Shown here in pieces: positions 20,093 to 30,085 of a DNA stretch of 64,000 bases. The DNA comes from Alternaria dauci (Eukaryota; Ascomycota; Dothideomycetes; Pleosporales; Pleosporaceae). The translations under genes and the position numbers were made by a program. Position 1 is the stretch's first letter; the number at the start of each line of letters is the position of its first letter. Below the pieces are notes generated by a model. The model did no database searches. It was given only the letters and a program-made list of their open reading frames with translations, and had not been told where the DNA came from. The stretch is from the NCBI RefSeq assembly GCF_042100115.1, contig NC_091279.1, positions 2,108,001 to 2,172,000 of the forward strand, in the 5' to 3' direction.

Positions 20093-20839
20093 TTACCCCT
20101 CCTTGATGTGAACAGCCACACCCTCGCCTCTCTCCCAAAATGCAACTGCCCTCTCCGCAATCGTCTTCGGGTTCAGCACCTTATTCTCGGGCGCGACAGG
20201 TCCCTCAACATGGACCAAGCCAATATGCACACCGCTACCACCGAAAGCGCGGTTGAAGCTCTCGATCATGTTCTTCTGCGAAGCCTTCGCCAAGCTCAAC
20301 GACAGCAGTTGCGGTACAGGATCCCAAGGTAGATGGCTGTTGGTGACGAGCAGAGCTGGTTTACTCGCAGACTTGCGTTTAGCGAGGCTCTGGAGTTTGG
20401 GAATGTAATGCTGTGCTATGATGTAGAGCGCGAGGTTGGTAGTCTATTTTCTCTGGTCAGCATTCGGTCTTTCTAGTTGTGAAAAGGAAGTCGGTACTTT
20501 GAAATCCTCGTCAATCTCTTCAACACTGACACCAAGTACCTCACTTGGCTTTATGCGGGCGGCGTTGAAGAACACGACTTCAACATCTTCGCCTTCGGTC
20601 ATTTCCTCGAGCTGCTTCAGTACACCTGGGATAGATGTTGTGTCTGCGAGATCCATCCGGAGTGTATCGACTTTGACAGGAGAGGTGCTCTTGGTGACGA
20701 AAGGCGCGTCTTCGTTCTGGAGGCGTTCGGTATTACGCGCAAGAAGGATGATGTGTTCAATGCCTTTGTTCGCGAACTGAAGGGCAACATTGTTGCCGAT
20801 GCCGGGTCCGGCGCCGAAGAGGATAAGAGTGCGTGTCAT
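20093..20839 (-). CDS. Atypical short-chain dehydrogenase/reductase, catalytic Tyr missing
   Basis: A 230-residue Rossmann-fold protein from two exons (20839-20498 and 20443-20093; intron 20444-20497). The N-terminus MTRTLILFGAGPGIGNNVAL carries the GxGxGxG-type nucleotide-binding loop. A basic LLARNTERL follows the second strand, which suggests NADP(H). A conserved RMDLAD acidic loop is present. The usual NNAG is FNAA. The YxxxK active-site motif is not intact: the region that aligns with it reads LSLAKASQ, keeping Lys but with Leu in place of Tyr. The protein ends in FWERGEGVAVHIKEG. It is therefore either a non-catalytic SDR or one with altered chemistry. It is divergent from a catalytically intact SDR whose start lies about 680 bases away, so the pair may share control. 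Confidence 0.8.
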
Positions 20840-21523
20840 CTTGGAGTGCTAGAGGTGTTGAGTACTCAATACTTTGCTCGATGTGAAGCTATGCTCTTGG
20901 GCAGCGTGAAGCTTCAGCTTTATACTTCTCACTGGTGTAGTCCATGGCTCTAACCACGATTTCGTAAATACTCTCATTGGCCTTGCTTACTATCATCTTG
21001 CTGCATCTGAATAATGGTTATGCAGGTCATCCGTCTCTCATAGGCCGGAAGCATGCATGCCTAGATAGGGCTTACGCATGCCGATGCTTACTCGAGCTGG
21101 CTGCAGCACCGCATTATGGCAACGAGAACAATCATCTGCCGAGATATGTATGATTGAGGCTTAGGTCTGTTCCGAAGAGGAAGACGACATTTTTCCAAAA
21201 GAGTGAAAGGCTGGCCCCACACTTCGGTCGCACTAACCTAGCGCGGCACGTCATACGCCTGCCTTTGCTCCAGAACCTCACATTTGTGCTGACGTTGGTT
21301 CGGGAGCATGTGATATCGAAAGCATCTACGATCATGGAGAGACGGCTTGTTTTATACACGATGTTCAAGAAGCAAGGCTCGGGAAATCTGTTCATCAGGA
21401 CGCGGCTCAGTATGAGTCATTTTGAGTTTGTCTGAAGGATGCATATAAGGCCCGCCAGTATATTAGGGGATGGGGAAAGCAATTGTCGAGAAGAATCCAT
21501 CCCGAATATTTGCAGCCACCATC
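20840..21523. promoter_or_regulatory. Intergenic region between divergent SDR genes
   Basis: About 680 bases between the two dehydrogenase starts. It holds a TATA-like box for the plus-strand gene near its right end. Several reading frames open by chance on both strands have no domain features. Confidence 0.45.
21443..21449 (+). promoter_or_regulatory. TATA-like box for the plus-strand SDR gene
   Basis: The ATATAAG sequence sits about 75-80 bases before the ATG at 21524. That spacing supports a transcript start after the earlier in-frame ATG at 21470 or close to it, and so favours 21524 as the translation start. Confidence 0.4.
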
Positions 21524-22504
21524 ATGCCTCAACGGATAAGAGATACCACGCTCGCCAGCGGCTTCACAAAGACGACACATAACAAACCCACTGCTGCCCT
21601 GGACCCGACCGTCAACAAACTACCAAAGCCACTCAACGTACTCATAATCGGCGCATCTCGTGGCATAGGAGCGGGTATTGCCCATGCCTACGCGCAGGCG
21701 GGTGCTGCGTCTCTCATCCTAGCAGCGAGATCATCTTCAAGCCAGGACTTAGCCGCAGTTGCACAACAAGCCAAAGACCTAAACCCGTCGGTATCCATTA
21801 AAAGTCTGGAGGTCGACATTACGTCAAACACGAGCGTTGCGCAGCTTGCAAAGACTGTGAAAAAAGAAGTTGGAAAGCTGGACATTGTTATTCTTAATTC
21901 GGGATACTCGGGGCCAGTGGTGCTGAAAGTCGACCAAGGAGACCCACAAGATTTCCAAGACGTGTTCGACGTCAACGTACAGGGTACATACCTTGTTGCG
22001 CATCACTTTGTTCCCTTACTGAAGGAGAGCGATGGTGCTAAGACATTCATCGCCGTCAACTCATTTGCAGCATGCATCGTAAATGGCCACATTGCGAATA
22101 CCGCGTATTGTATCTCGAAATTCGCACAGGCACGTCTGGTCGAGTTCTTGTCGGAGCAGTACGGTGCAGATGGTATACTGGCTATTGCTGTACATCCTGG
22201 CGCCGTCAACACGGAGATGGCAGATAAGACTACGCCAGATAGCTTTCGACCTTGTAAGTGTACCCGCTGTATGAACTCGACGAAAACTGCTGACTTTCTA
22301 GACCTTACCGACGATGTTGGTCTCGCGGGTGCTTTCTGCGTTTGGTTAAGTACCGAGAAGCGGATGTGGTTGAATGGCAGACTAATTAGTGCGACATGGG
22401 ATATTGATGACCTGTTGAGAAAGAAAGGACAGATAGAGGGACAGGACTTGCTCAAACTTGGGTATAGGGTTGGCGAGGTTTCGGCCGCTGGACAAAGCGC
22501 ATAA
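21524..22504 (+). CDS. Short-chain dehydrogenase/reductase
   Basis: A 310-residue classical-type SDR from two exons (21524-22253 and 22302-22504). It shows the cofactor loop GASRGIGAGIAHAY, an ARSSSS basic segment after strand 2 (NADP(H) preference likely), the LEVDIT acidic loop, the LNSGYSG segment in place of NNAG, and the active-site YCISK (YxxxK) with an upstream Ser in AVNSFA. The AVHPGAVNTEMA loop is typical. The intron at 22254-22301 is 48 bases and free of stops, so an unspliced reading adds 16 residues (PCKCTRCMNS..). Removing it gives SFRPYLTDDVGLAG, the family-like join. I chose the ATG at 21524 over 21470 because of its CCACCATC context and the upstream TATA-like box. The substrate cannot be inferred. 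Confidence 0.85.
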   Translation: MPQRIRDTTLASGFTKTTHNKPTAALDPTVNKLPKPLNVLIIGASRGIGAGIAHAYAQAGAASLILAARSSSSQDLAAVAQQAKDLNPSVSIKSLEVDITSNTSVAQLAKTVKKEVGKLDIVILNSGYSGPVVLKVDQGDPQDFQDVFDVNVQGTYLVAHHFVPLLKESDGAKTFIAVNSFAACIVNGHIANTAYCISKFAQARLVEFLSEQYGADGILAIAVHPGAVNTEMADKTTPDSFRPCKCTRCMNSTKTADFLDLTDDVGLAGAFCVWLSTEKRMWLNGRLISATWDIDDLLRKKGQIEGQDLLKLGYRVGEVSAAGQSA

Positions 22505-22845
22505 GTTTGAGTTTGATAACCATAACCACCGCAAAGTAGATGTTAGATCAAGACACTTCTTACCCCAAAAGACGGCACAAACGTCGAATATTTTCTGCTC
22601 CCTTTCTGTCATAGCAAAGATCTATGCCACCTTATGCCAGCTTGATCGCTGCCTTTCTGTGTTGTATATTTTACCTTGGCAACTTATCCTTCCATTGCAA
22701 CTTACCAAAATCTGCGAAAGGCCATACTGCGTAGATCCTTACCCGCATAGAGCATTCGAAGTTGAGAGCGGCCTCCGGTTATAGGTCATCGCAGTATTAT
22801 GTTTGCAATGGTTGGTGACAACCGCCGTGTATCGTGTAGAAATGT
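22505..22845. other. Intergenic region between convergent genes
   Basis: About 340 bases between the SDR gene and the broken F-box-like gene. I see nothing other than probable 3' untranslated sequence. Confidence 0.45.
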
Positions 22846-23829
22846 TCATGCGCCGTCAGCTGCTGAATGTCGGCGAACGAAGTCAATGTACGCTGAACTC
22901 TCCGTCTTTGTCCTATCGTTTGGAGCTCCCGATGTCCCCTCTCCAGGTGTAGCCTGCCAATCCTGTTCCCAAGCTGCCAGCTCAACAATGTCCCCCTGAT
23001 CCTTTTGCATAGTCAAGATTGGCATCGTCCACCAGTACGCAAAGATTAGCTCCTTATGCAAGTCTTCCGATTTGTGATAGCACAATCCGTTCTGGGCATC
23101 TGGAGTGCATACACTCGAACCGAGCAGCAATAGATCCACCTTGGGGTTGAATCGGGCCATGTTGAGATTTTTGGTCACAAAACGACTGAGAATGTGTTTC
23201 AGTGGCAGATGATCATGGATACATCTCTCACATAGGTTTGGTCCTGTACCTGGTTGGCTGATCAACAATTGGACTCCGGCGGTGCTGGCTGGTGGATATA
23301 GGTCGTCTGCCGCAAAATGGGCAAGGATGGGATGGAGCTGCATCCGTCTGAAATAGAGACCAGCGTGTTGAATCCACCGAGTGAGCGAGGGAGTGATGAT
23401 CAGTGGAATGTTTCCCGCAGTGTAGTATATCATCCCTGGTTGGTAATAAACCCTTTCACCAGACTCTAGTGTTTTTATACACGGGATGCGAAAAATCTCT
23501 CTAATGATCTGGAGAAACTTGGCGAAGCCTACTCCTATCTCGAAAAGATCTGGTGCCGGTATAATAATTCGAGGTGGCCGACAAAGCAGCTCGTACATCT
23601 TAGGCTTGAGTAGGGTGAGCGCTTCATCGTGGATCATCTTGGACACTCTCAATATGGCGAGGGGAAGTCCTCCAAGGACGAGAATGCTGCTACCTTTTTA
23701 GTTCGGAGTATATGGCATACCCAGCGTAGAGTGTCGTCTGATTATCGGGAGTCGCTTGTAGACCATCGCTCGGGTTTCTCCCGGTAGGTCGAGAAATCTG
23801 AAGGTGTCCGTCCTCGCTCCGGTGGCCAT
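22846..23829 (-). pseudogene. F-box/2EXR-like gene with an in-frame stop
   Basis: The frame from ATG 23829 reads MATGARTDTFRFLDLPGETR, the start of an F-box-like (2EXR-style) domain common and numerous in Pleosporales. It continues MVYKRLPIIRRHSTLG and then meets a TAA at 23698-23700. The same frame resumes at once with KGSSILVLGGLPLAILRVSK and runs for about 280 more residues to 22846, with family-like features (KMIHDEALTLLKPKMYEL, PPRIIIPAP). Because both parts are in the same frame, a single nonsense change explains the break. The nearest candidate intron (GTATGC donor, CAG or TAG acceptor) would be only 31-34 bases and would shift the frame, so I do not accept it. This is either a recent pseudogene, a strain-specific allele or a sequencing error. 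Confidence 0.6.
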
Positions 23830-25433
23830 CTTAGAAATATGTGTGTGTAGGAGGACCGACCGATGATAGATTGGATGTACGGTTTTGATTGAAGCGAGGA
23901 AGAAAATTTGCGCAACATGAGTGGGTGTTCTCGACGATACTGAGGTTGCGATGTGGGTGCGGTACCAGCCAGTGCTCCTTTGCGCCAATCCAATGCACCC
24001 CTTCGCTAGTTCACTACTTAAACGAGATCAAGCATACCGAACGCCTGCTTGCTCCCGTTCCTTGGGCATACTGCCGAGCCCTCTCGACATCGGTATAGTC
24101 TCGCAGCAGGAAGACCGTCATGATGTCGTTTCAAACGCAACTCATGGTTACGCAACATCGCTCATGCCCACAAAGCAGTCTTCGAGGTAGCCTAGGCTGA
24201 GTTCTTTCCAGGAGCCGGGTAATGAAACTTATGGGCAGACTGTGGAGAAAGAACAGCGAGCGTGTGCCTTGGTCGTAATTGCCGCTCCGTTTGGCGCTAA
24301 CTCAATCTGGTCTAGCTCACGCCGGGACTGAAGTCAACCCCCAAACCCATTGAACTATTCCCTCTTCCATGCCATGAGCTGCCACACACTTGATACTCGT
24401 CATTTGTACAAGCGCTATACCGTTCTACTATCGCACTGAGTTTCCTTTCCTATTCCCAAAGGGGTGAATGAGACTGGCGTCGATATGACGCGTACCCGGC
24501 CTGCACCACGTTCCTGCGGGATTCACACGCATCACGATGCATCCACCACGCTTCATTATACGAGCAGCACAGCTACCACTGAGGAGTCGATGTCATAAGT
24601 GTTGATCCCAGAGTCTGCATCGCTGCCCAATTTCAAAGTCAGCGTGCCCAAGATGACAGCAGGCTGAAGCTCGTTGGCCAATTGACTGCGCCTCATTCTA
24701 GAAGCGAGATGGTCCTCCATGATGCTGCGCCTACAAGTCGACGCCATGAGAGTTACACGGTGAACGTGTTCCACGATGCCGAATTCCGCACCAATCATCA
24801 GCAAGCTTGCTATGATGGTGCAATGCTTACATCCGGACGGCTACTGAGTAGAAAGAGTATCTGGTCCGTTTAGGACGCCGCTGCGACTGGCTAACCTACA
24901 ATCGATCGTATTGAGACACCGCAAAACTCGGTCTGTTCCTCCCGCATACCTTGTCGTTGCCTGGGGCTTGGTAGTCCACACGTCTGGTGATCTTGGTCAC
25001 TTATTTACACGCTCGATTCCCCTCCCAGCTCACCATCATTAGGAATTCGACGAACCATACCTTATCATGTAAGTAAATATGGCGGATTAGAAAGGCTAGA
25101 TTGTTGTCTGCCAACGTCGCGATGTGTCGCTAGTGATCATCAGCAAGGAGATATCTGGCATGACCACAGCTATGATGGCTTGCGACCAGTACCTGAACCA
25201 TTCCACAAAGCCTCGTCCATGAACATGATTATGCTGACACTGGAGTAGCTAACTTGCGTTACGAACAATGGCAATCTCTTCCATGTATGACTGCCAGCGC
25301 TTCCTGCTCAGACATTACTGATACAGGGCATAGCTGAAGCACGAATATCACTATTTGAGAGCCTTGCAATATCAGCCCGAATCTGACCTCACACATTTCA
25401 CTACACAGCTATTGTGTTTATAGGTTCCCCGGG
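23830..25433. other. Intergenic region
   Basis: About 1.6 kb with only short frames on both strands. A 35-codon minus-strand frame near 24013-24120 looks slightly coding-like but has no supported context. No transposase, terminal repeat or RNA gene is visible. Confidence 0.45.
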
Positions 25434-26524
25434 ATGAGATCTATCAAGCGAGTACGCCCAACGAGTGACGAAAGTCCGCCGTGGGCAGGCATGTCTTTCA
25501 TTCAACCAGTCGATTCTGATGCTTTACACGAGCTTCTGAGGAACCAATACCCACAATGCACTAGTGTGCGCCAGAGGAAGCATTTGGCCGCCATAGACTT
25601 TCTGAAGCGCGAGCTTGAGTCGATGCAGAACGAGGCTATGGTCTTTGAAGCGTCTCATCCAGGCCTCGAGGGATTGGATGTGTCTAAGCATCAAAGAAGC
25701 ATATCCCCTTCTCTGTCACAGAGCAGTTCTTGTAAGCCGCCGATGCTCTTGGAGTATCACTCACAGCAATCTCCTTCCATCTCCAAGATTGGGGTTGGCC
25801 AGCAACATGTGTTCAGTATTGTGGATGGAGGACTTGCAATACAGCCGAAGAAGAAGCGGAAGATGACACCCGCAGAACGATCCGCCTACAAGACTACAAG
25901 AAAAGTCGGTGCTTGTGACAAGTGCAAGCGCCAGAAGGGCAAGGTAGGAGATGGCTTCGCATCCATGGCAGACCTCTGTTAACATCATGTAGTGCACGCA
26001 TGTCGTCGCAAACCTCATGCCCGTAGGAAAGACTATGCGGGATGATGATACTGCCTTGAAAAGGTCAGTAGTGATGTTGAATGTTAGCATGTAGACAGTA
26101 CTAAGCCGGTGCATCAAGACCTGAGGCAACTCTGTCGATTATCAACGCCGCGCATAACGACCAAGACCTGGCTCGAGCTCGTATGGATGCACAAGACTTG
26201 TCGCAGTCGATCACAGCATCAGGCAGCCCGCAGTGGGGTCAAGAGACGCAGGAGATTCAGCAAGGCAATCAGTCAGAGATATTGGGGTACGTACCTTCAT
26301 ATGTCACTGGACTTTACCCCATGCCTCCATACAACAACCATGAAGTCCAATGGAACGATCAATCATCCTTCGACGAATCCCGACCATTTCAATCTAGTTA
26401 CGATGGCTATGTGGACTCTCAGGATCAGCCCGGACACTCACCTGCGTTCTTACATTCACAAGGCTCGTATGAAGGGCCCTGGAACACATCTACCGGCTAT
26501 TCGCCAGCAACTAACCAAGGGTGA
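25434..26524 (+). CDS. Protein with a fungal zinc-binding half motif (CxxCxxxxxxC)
   Basis: A 328-residue protein from three exons: 25434-25943, 25993-26063 and 26119-26524. The second intron is supported by a TACTAAG branch sequence 13 bases before its AAG acceptor and is the only join that links to the long C-terminal frame. A basic region KKKRKMTPAERSAYK leads into GACDKCKRQKGK, and the first splice adds CTH. The result is a CxxCxxxxxxC half of a Zn2Cys6-like cluster with a nuclear-localisation-type stretch. The partner cysteines of a full Zn2Cys6 domain are missing. The N-terminus has a helical segment (RQRKHLAAIDFLKRELESMQ). The C-terminus is rich in Gln, Ser, Tyr, Pro and Asn (prion-like or activation-like). 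A nuclear DNA-binding or chromatin role is inferred, and the target is unknown. Confidence 0.65.
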
Positions 26525-28017
26525 ATTGCTACTGGAATCCACGGCCTTTTACCGCTCAATGAAACAGTGAGATAGGCTATCCTGACTATCTTACTGCAAC
26601 TCATGTTTTCGTTGCTTCTTGTCATGCAAGAAGCTTTTCTTTGTTTCTTTCATCCAGCGCGAGGACTGACTCCAGGATTTCCTTTCCAAGGAAGGATTCT
26701 CGGACCACAGCATACCAAGGTTCAAAAGCCAGCCTGATGATATACAAGTTTTATCACTGAAGGCTATGTTCATCACACCGGGATGTACATGCACACCCAA
26801 TCGGGTCTTAGAGAGAGGTCAGAGGGTTCGCTGCTACACAGCATTGAATCTGTCTGTTGGTTTTAATGGGTACGTTTGGTGGCTGAAACAAGCAGTTGAC
26901 GCTGCAATCAAGACGTTCGCATCGCCCGAGCCTTGTTCCTTTCCCGTCCATTTAACGTCCCCCCTCTCTTCCTAATGTTTGTTCGCCGACTGGCTTTTCC
27001 TTCAAGTGCTTTGGCCCCGGGTCGTGCTGCCGTCATGGCTAGTAGACGCAAGTTCTACTAGCATGTCTTTAGTATGCCTGATGGAGATCCGTCCTGTATA
27101 AATTGGCTGAACGTCACCGGCTGCCCTGCTCCGGTCTCCCTCTCTTTCTTCGCTACTTATACCCAGCATATGTCCCGACAGGCATCCTCCTATGTTGTGG
27201 CCAAGCCTCCAAATCGAGATTGAAATGCACGCACAGCTTCTAACAGTCTCTACAGATCACCAGCATCGACTAGGTCGTCCAGCTCAGAAGCCTCGACTCC
27301 GATGACGAGTTCGACTTGTCCTTCGGATTTGCTCGGGACGACAGTAACAACACCGACTGCGACACCTGGCTCGCTTGAATGACGCAGCATACGTTTGGAG
27401 GATGACGGATTACGAATCGTTCAACGATGTGATGATTTGGCTTCAGTTCTGTTCGACTGTTCTAAACAATGAATACATTGAAAGACGCTGTAGTCCTTTG
27501 TCCCGAGTTGAATGAACCATGCGATGAGTGCGACAGAAAGGAATGGCGCTACTATAGTACTTTTTCTCCTACAGAATATACTGTTGCCTAAGGCCTGTTG
27601 CTCATGAGTAGGTAGATGAGTTAGCATGCGGAGACGCGGACTGCGGGCGGTGAGTTGTCAATGACAACATTTGCGGAGCGAGAGCGGCGCTGGGCTTGGT
27701 CTCCCCTTTGGGCAATGGACCTCGGCCCAATCACGAAGGCCTGGGTGCAACCCGAAACCAACCTCGCATGCGCTGGACGTCGAAGGCGCGCACCTGCTCT
27801 GACAGCCACGACTAATCATTGCCTACGACGGTTGTTGCGACGGGAATATATAAACAAAGGCATCCCGTGCATCACGCATTACCGCATTGACGGGCCCGTG
27901 AGCAGTCGGGACCCTGTGTTAGTTATCTTAGGGTGGTCTTCCGCCATTCCTTCCCCACACGCGACGCCTGCTCCACCCCCCAAGCACGCGGGCTGCATAG
28001 CCCTCTCACCCATCAAC
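26525..28017. other. Intergenic region upstream of PEX3
   Basis: About 1.5 kb without a supportable gene. Its right end is the PEX3 promoter with a TATA-like box. Short frames in it have no recognisable features. Confidence 0.45.
27847..27854 (+). promoter_or_regulatory. TATA-like box upstream of PEX3
   Basis: TATATAAA lies about 165 bases before the PEX3 ATG. It is a good match to the consensus, but assignment rests only on position. Confidence 0.4.
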
Positions 28018-29738
28018 ATGATACAAGGAACGCGTCGCTGGCTCAGGCGCAACCGCACAAACTTCGCAATCGGCGCCGGAGTGCTCGGCGCCGGCTATCT
28101 GGCGGGGCAGTATGTCCTGGGCAAGCTCGGGGAGGCGAGGCAGCGCATGAGCGACGACCGCATCGCCAAAGAGAAGTGCGCGCTTTACATATGCTTGTCG
28201 AGGAGCAGTTTTCTAACGGCTCCACAGTCTACGCCGCCGCTTCGAGCAGAACCAGGAAGACTGCACCTTCACCGTCCTCGCCATCCTACCGACCGCGACC
28301 GAGAACATACTCGATGCCATCCCTGTGGAGCAAGTGCTGGAAGAGCTACAGAGACAAAAGGCAGAGCGCCTGTCACGCAGCGTCGGGCCCAGCGAGATTG
28401 CGAGTTCAGCGCCGCCAAGTGTAGCCGACACGACCGAGGATGACGCAAGAAGCTCGAGTCTCCAGACGGACAGCTTCGTCCATGCCAGCCAAATCGCCAT
28501 AGAGGGCCATGGCAATACGGGACCGACCGAGAGCAGCGAAGAGCCCAGAGAGGACAGGAGGTCCAAGAAGAGCAAAGCACAGCTATGGAGTGAGATGAAG
28601 ATTAGTTGTATGTGCCCTGTGCATGGCATTTGGGACTTGCGATGCTGACATGACCAGCGATAACACGAGCCTTCACCCTCATCTACACCCTGTGTCTCCT
28701 CACGCTTCTCACTCGCATTCAGTTGAATCTCCTCGGCCGCCGAAACTACCTCGCATCCGTCGTGTCCCTGGCCGCGCCCCAGCCGACCACCGAAGGCTCA
28801 AGGATCAACCTGGAGAACAACGACGACGACAACTTCGACCAGGCGTACGGCAACGATTTCGAGACAAACCGCAGGTACCTTAGCTTGAGCTGGTGGCTGC
28901 TACACAAGGGGTGCATTGATCTCATTGAGAAGGTGAGGGTCGCTGTCAAGGACGTCTTTGGCCTTGTGAACCCAAGGGAAGAGATGACCTTGGAGAGGCT
29001 ATCTGAACTTACCCTCCAAGTCCGCAAGAGAGTCGAAGGTGCAACCGAGGAAGAGCGAAGGTATGATTCTGACCCTACGCGAAGTGACATGCGCTAACTC
29101 TGCACAGATCATGCAAGTGGCTTGCTTTCCTGCTCCCACCCCAAGATCAGGAAGACTATGTCCTTCAAGAGTCTGGCATGACCTCATCGTCTGAGTCGAC
29201 ATCCCCTACAACAGCCGCCTCTCTTCGCCGCCTCATCGACGAAACCTCCGACCTCATCGAGTCGCCTGCCTTTGCCCACGTCCTTACGCAACTCCTCGAT
29301 GCGGCCTTCTCCCACCTCGTCGATGTCAAGATCTCGCAGCTCTCATACAAGATCCCGCCCGTCTCTGATAACAACGCTCGTGTGCAGGAGATCGTTGGCT
29401 ACGACGTCAAGGCCAAGGTCGCGAACAGCCTAGCGGTCTTCTGCAGACAGGCGCATAGCATCGGCACCGGAGCGAACAATGAGTACCTAGCTGCCATCGA
29501 AGCCGTTCGTGGCCTCGAGGCATTCGCTGCTGTGGTCTACTCTAGCAACTTCGAGTACGAAAGCCCAGAGGCGGCCGCCTTGGACCGGCCCGCTCCTGTT
29601 GAACTGACCAAGCCAAGCGTGGTACCTGAAGTTGCAACTCTGCAAGATGTACAGCAGGCAGATGCCCCAAAGCCGGACGACTCATTCGAGAGCGCCTGGG
29701 GAAAGGCGCTGGCCAAGGAGGATGGGAAGACGTTTTGA
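28018..29738 (+). CDS. PEX3: Peroxin-3, peroxisomal membrane biogenesis factor
   Basis: A 523-residue Pex3 homologue from four exons: 28018-28175, 28228-28607, 28658-29060 and 29108-29738. All three introns are 47-52 bases with in-phase joins. Pex3 anchors in the peroxisomal or ER membrane, receives Pex19-cargo complexes and so inserts peroxisomal membrane proteins. The start MIQGTRRWLRRNRTNFAIG is diagnostic: a basic targeting stretch and a single membrane helix (about residues 17-37, rich in Gly/Ala), followed by the KENLRRRFEQNQEDC segment created by the first splice. The rest is the helical cytosolic Pex19-binding domain, interrupted by a fungal-type disordered insert rich in Ser/Glu (about residues 110-180). 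The C-terminus ends in an acidic, Pro-rich tail (FESAWGKALAKEDGKTF). The next gene downstream lies on the same strand but is unrelated in function. Confidence 0.95.
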
Positions 29739-30085
29739 GGAGATTGTATGATACGTTTGAATAGTGCAATGGCTGTTGTCGAAGTAGGATTCTTGAGATA
29801 CCCGTAATTTGAACATGTAACACTATCTATCTTCATGAACCCTACTACGACAAGTTGCACAATACATGCCATTTCCAAACCGTGTACGTCTCTAGTAGGT
29901 TCCGACGATAAGAGTTGTGGATTCCGGTCTCGGAACGGGAGTCGTGACGTCAGCGCGTTCTTGCTTTGGTGGGACTCGTGTAGACCTCTGCGACTGCGTG
30001 TACCTACCCATATCCCTGTCTATATACCCCTCGGATTAAACACACCAGAGAGTAATTACTGCTCGGGAACCCAACAGTACTCACA
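29739..30085. other. Short intergenic region
   Basis: About 350 bases between PEX3 and the GT8 gene. A TATATAC run lies near 30020, about 65 bases before the GT8 start, and may be its TATA element. Nothing else is visible. Confidence 0.4.

Noticed and set aside
23698..23745. Very short intron that would remove the in-frame stop of the F-box-like gene
   Set aside because: The only GT..AG choices give 31 or 34 bases, below the size of other introns here, and both shift the reading frame.
24013..24120. 35-codon minus-strand frame that looks faintly coding
   Set aside because: It is too short, has no upstream exon with good splice signals and matches no family I know.
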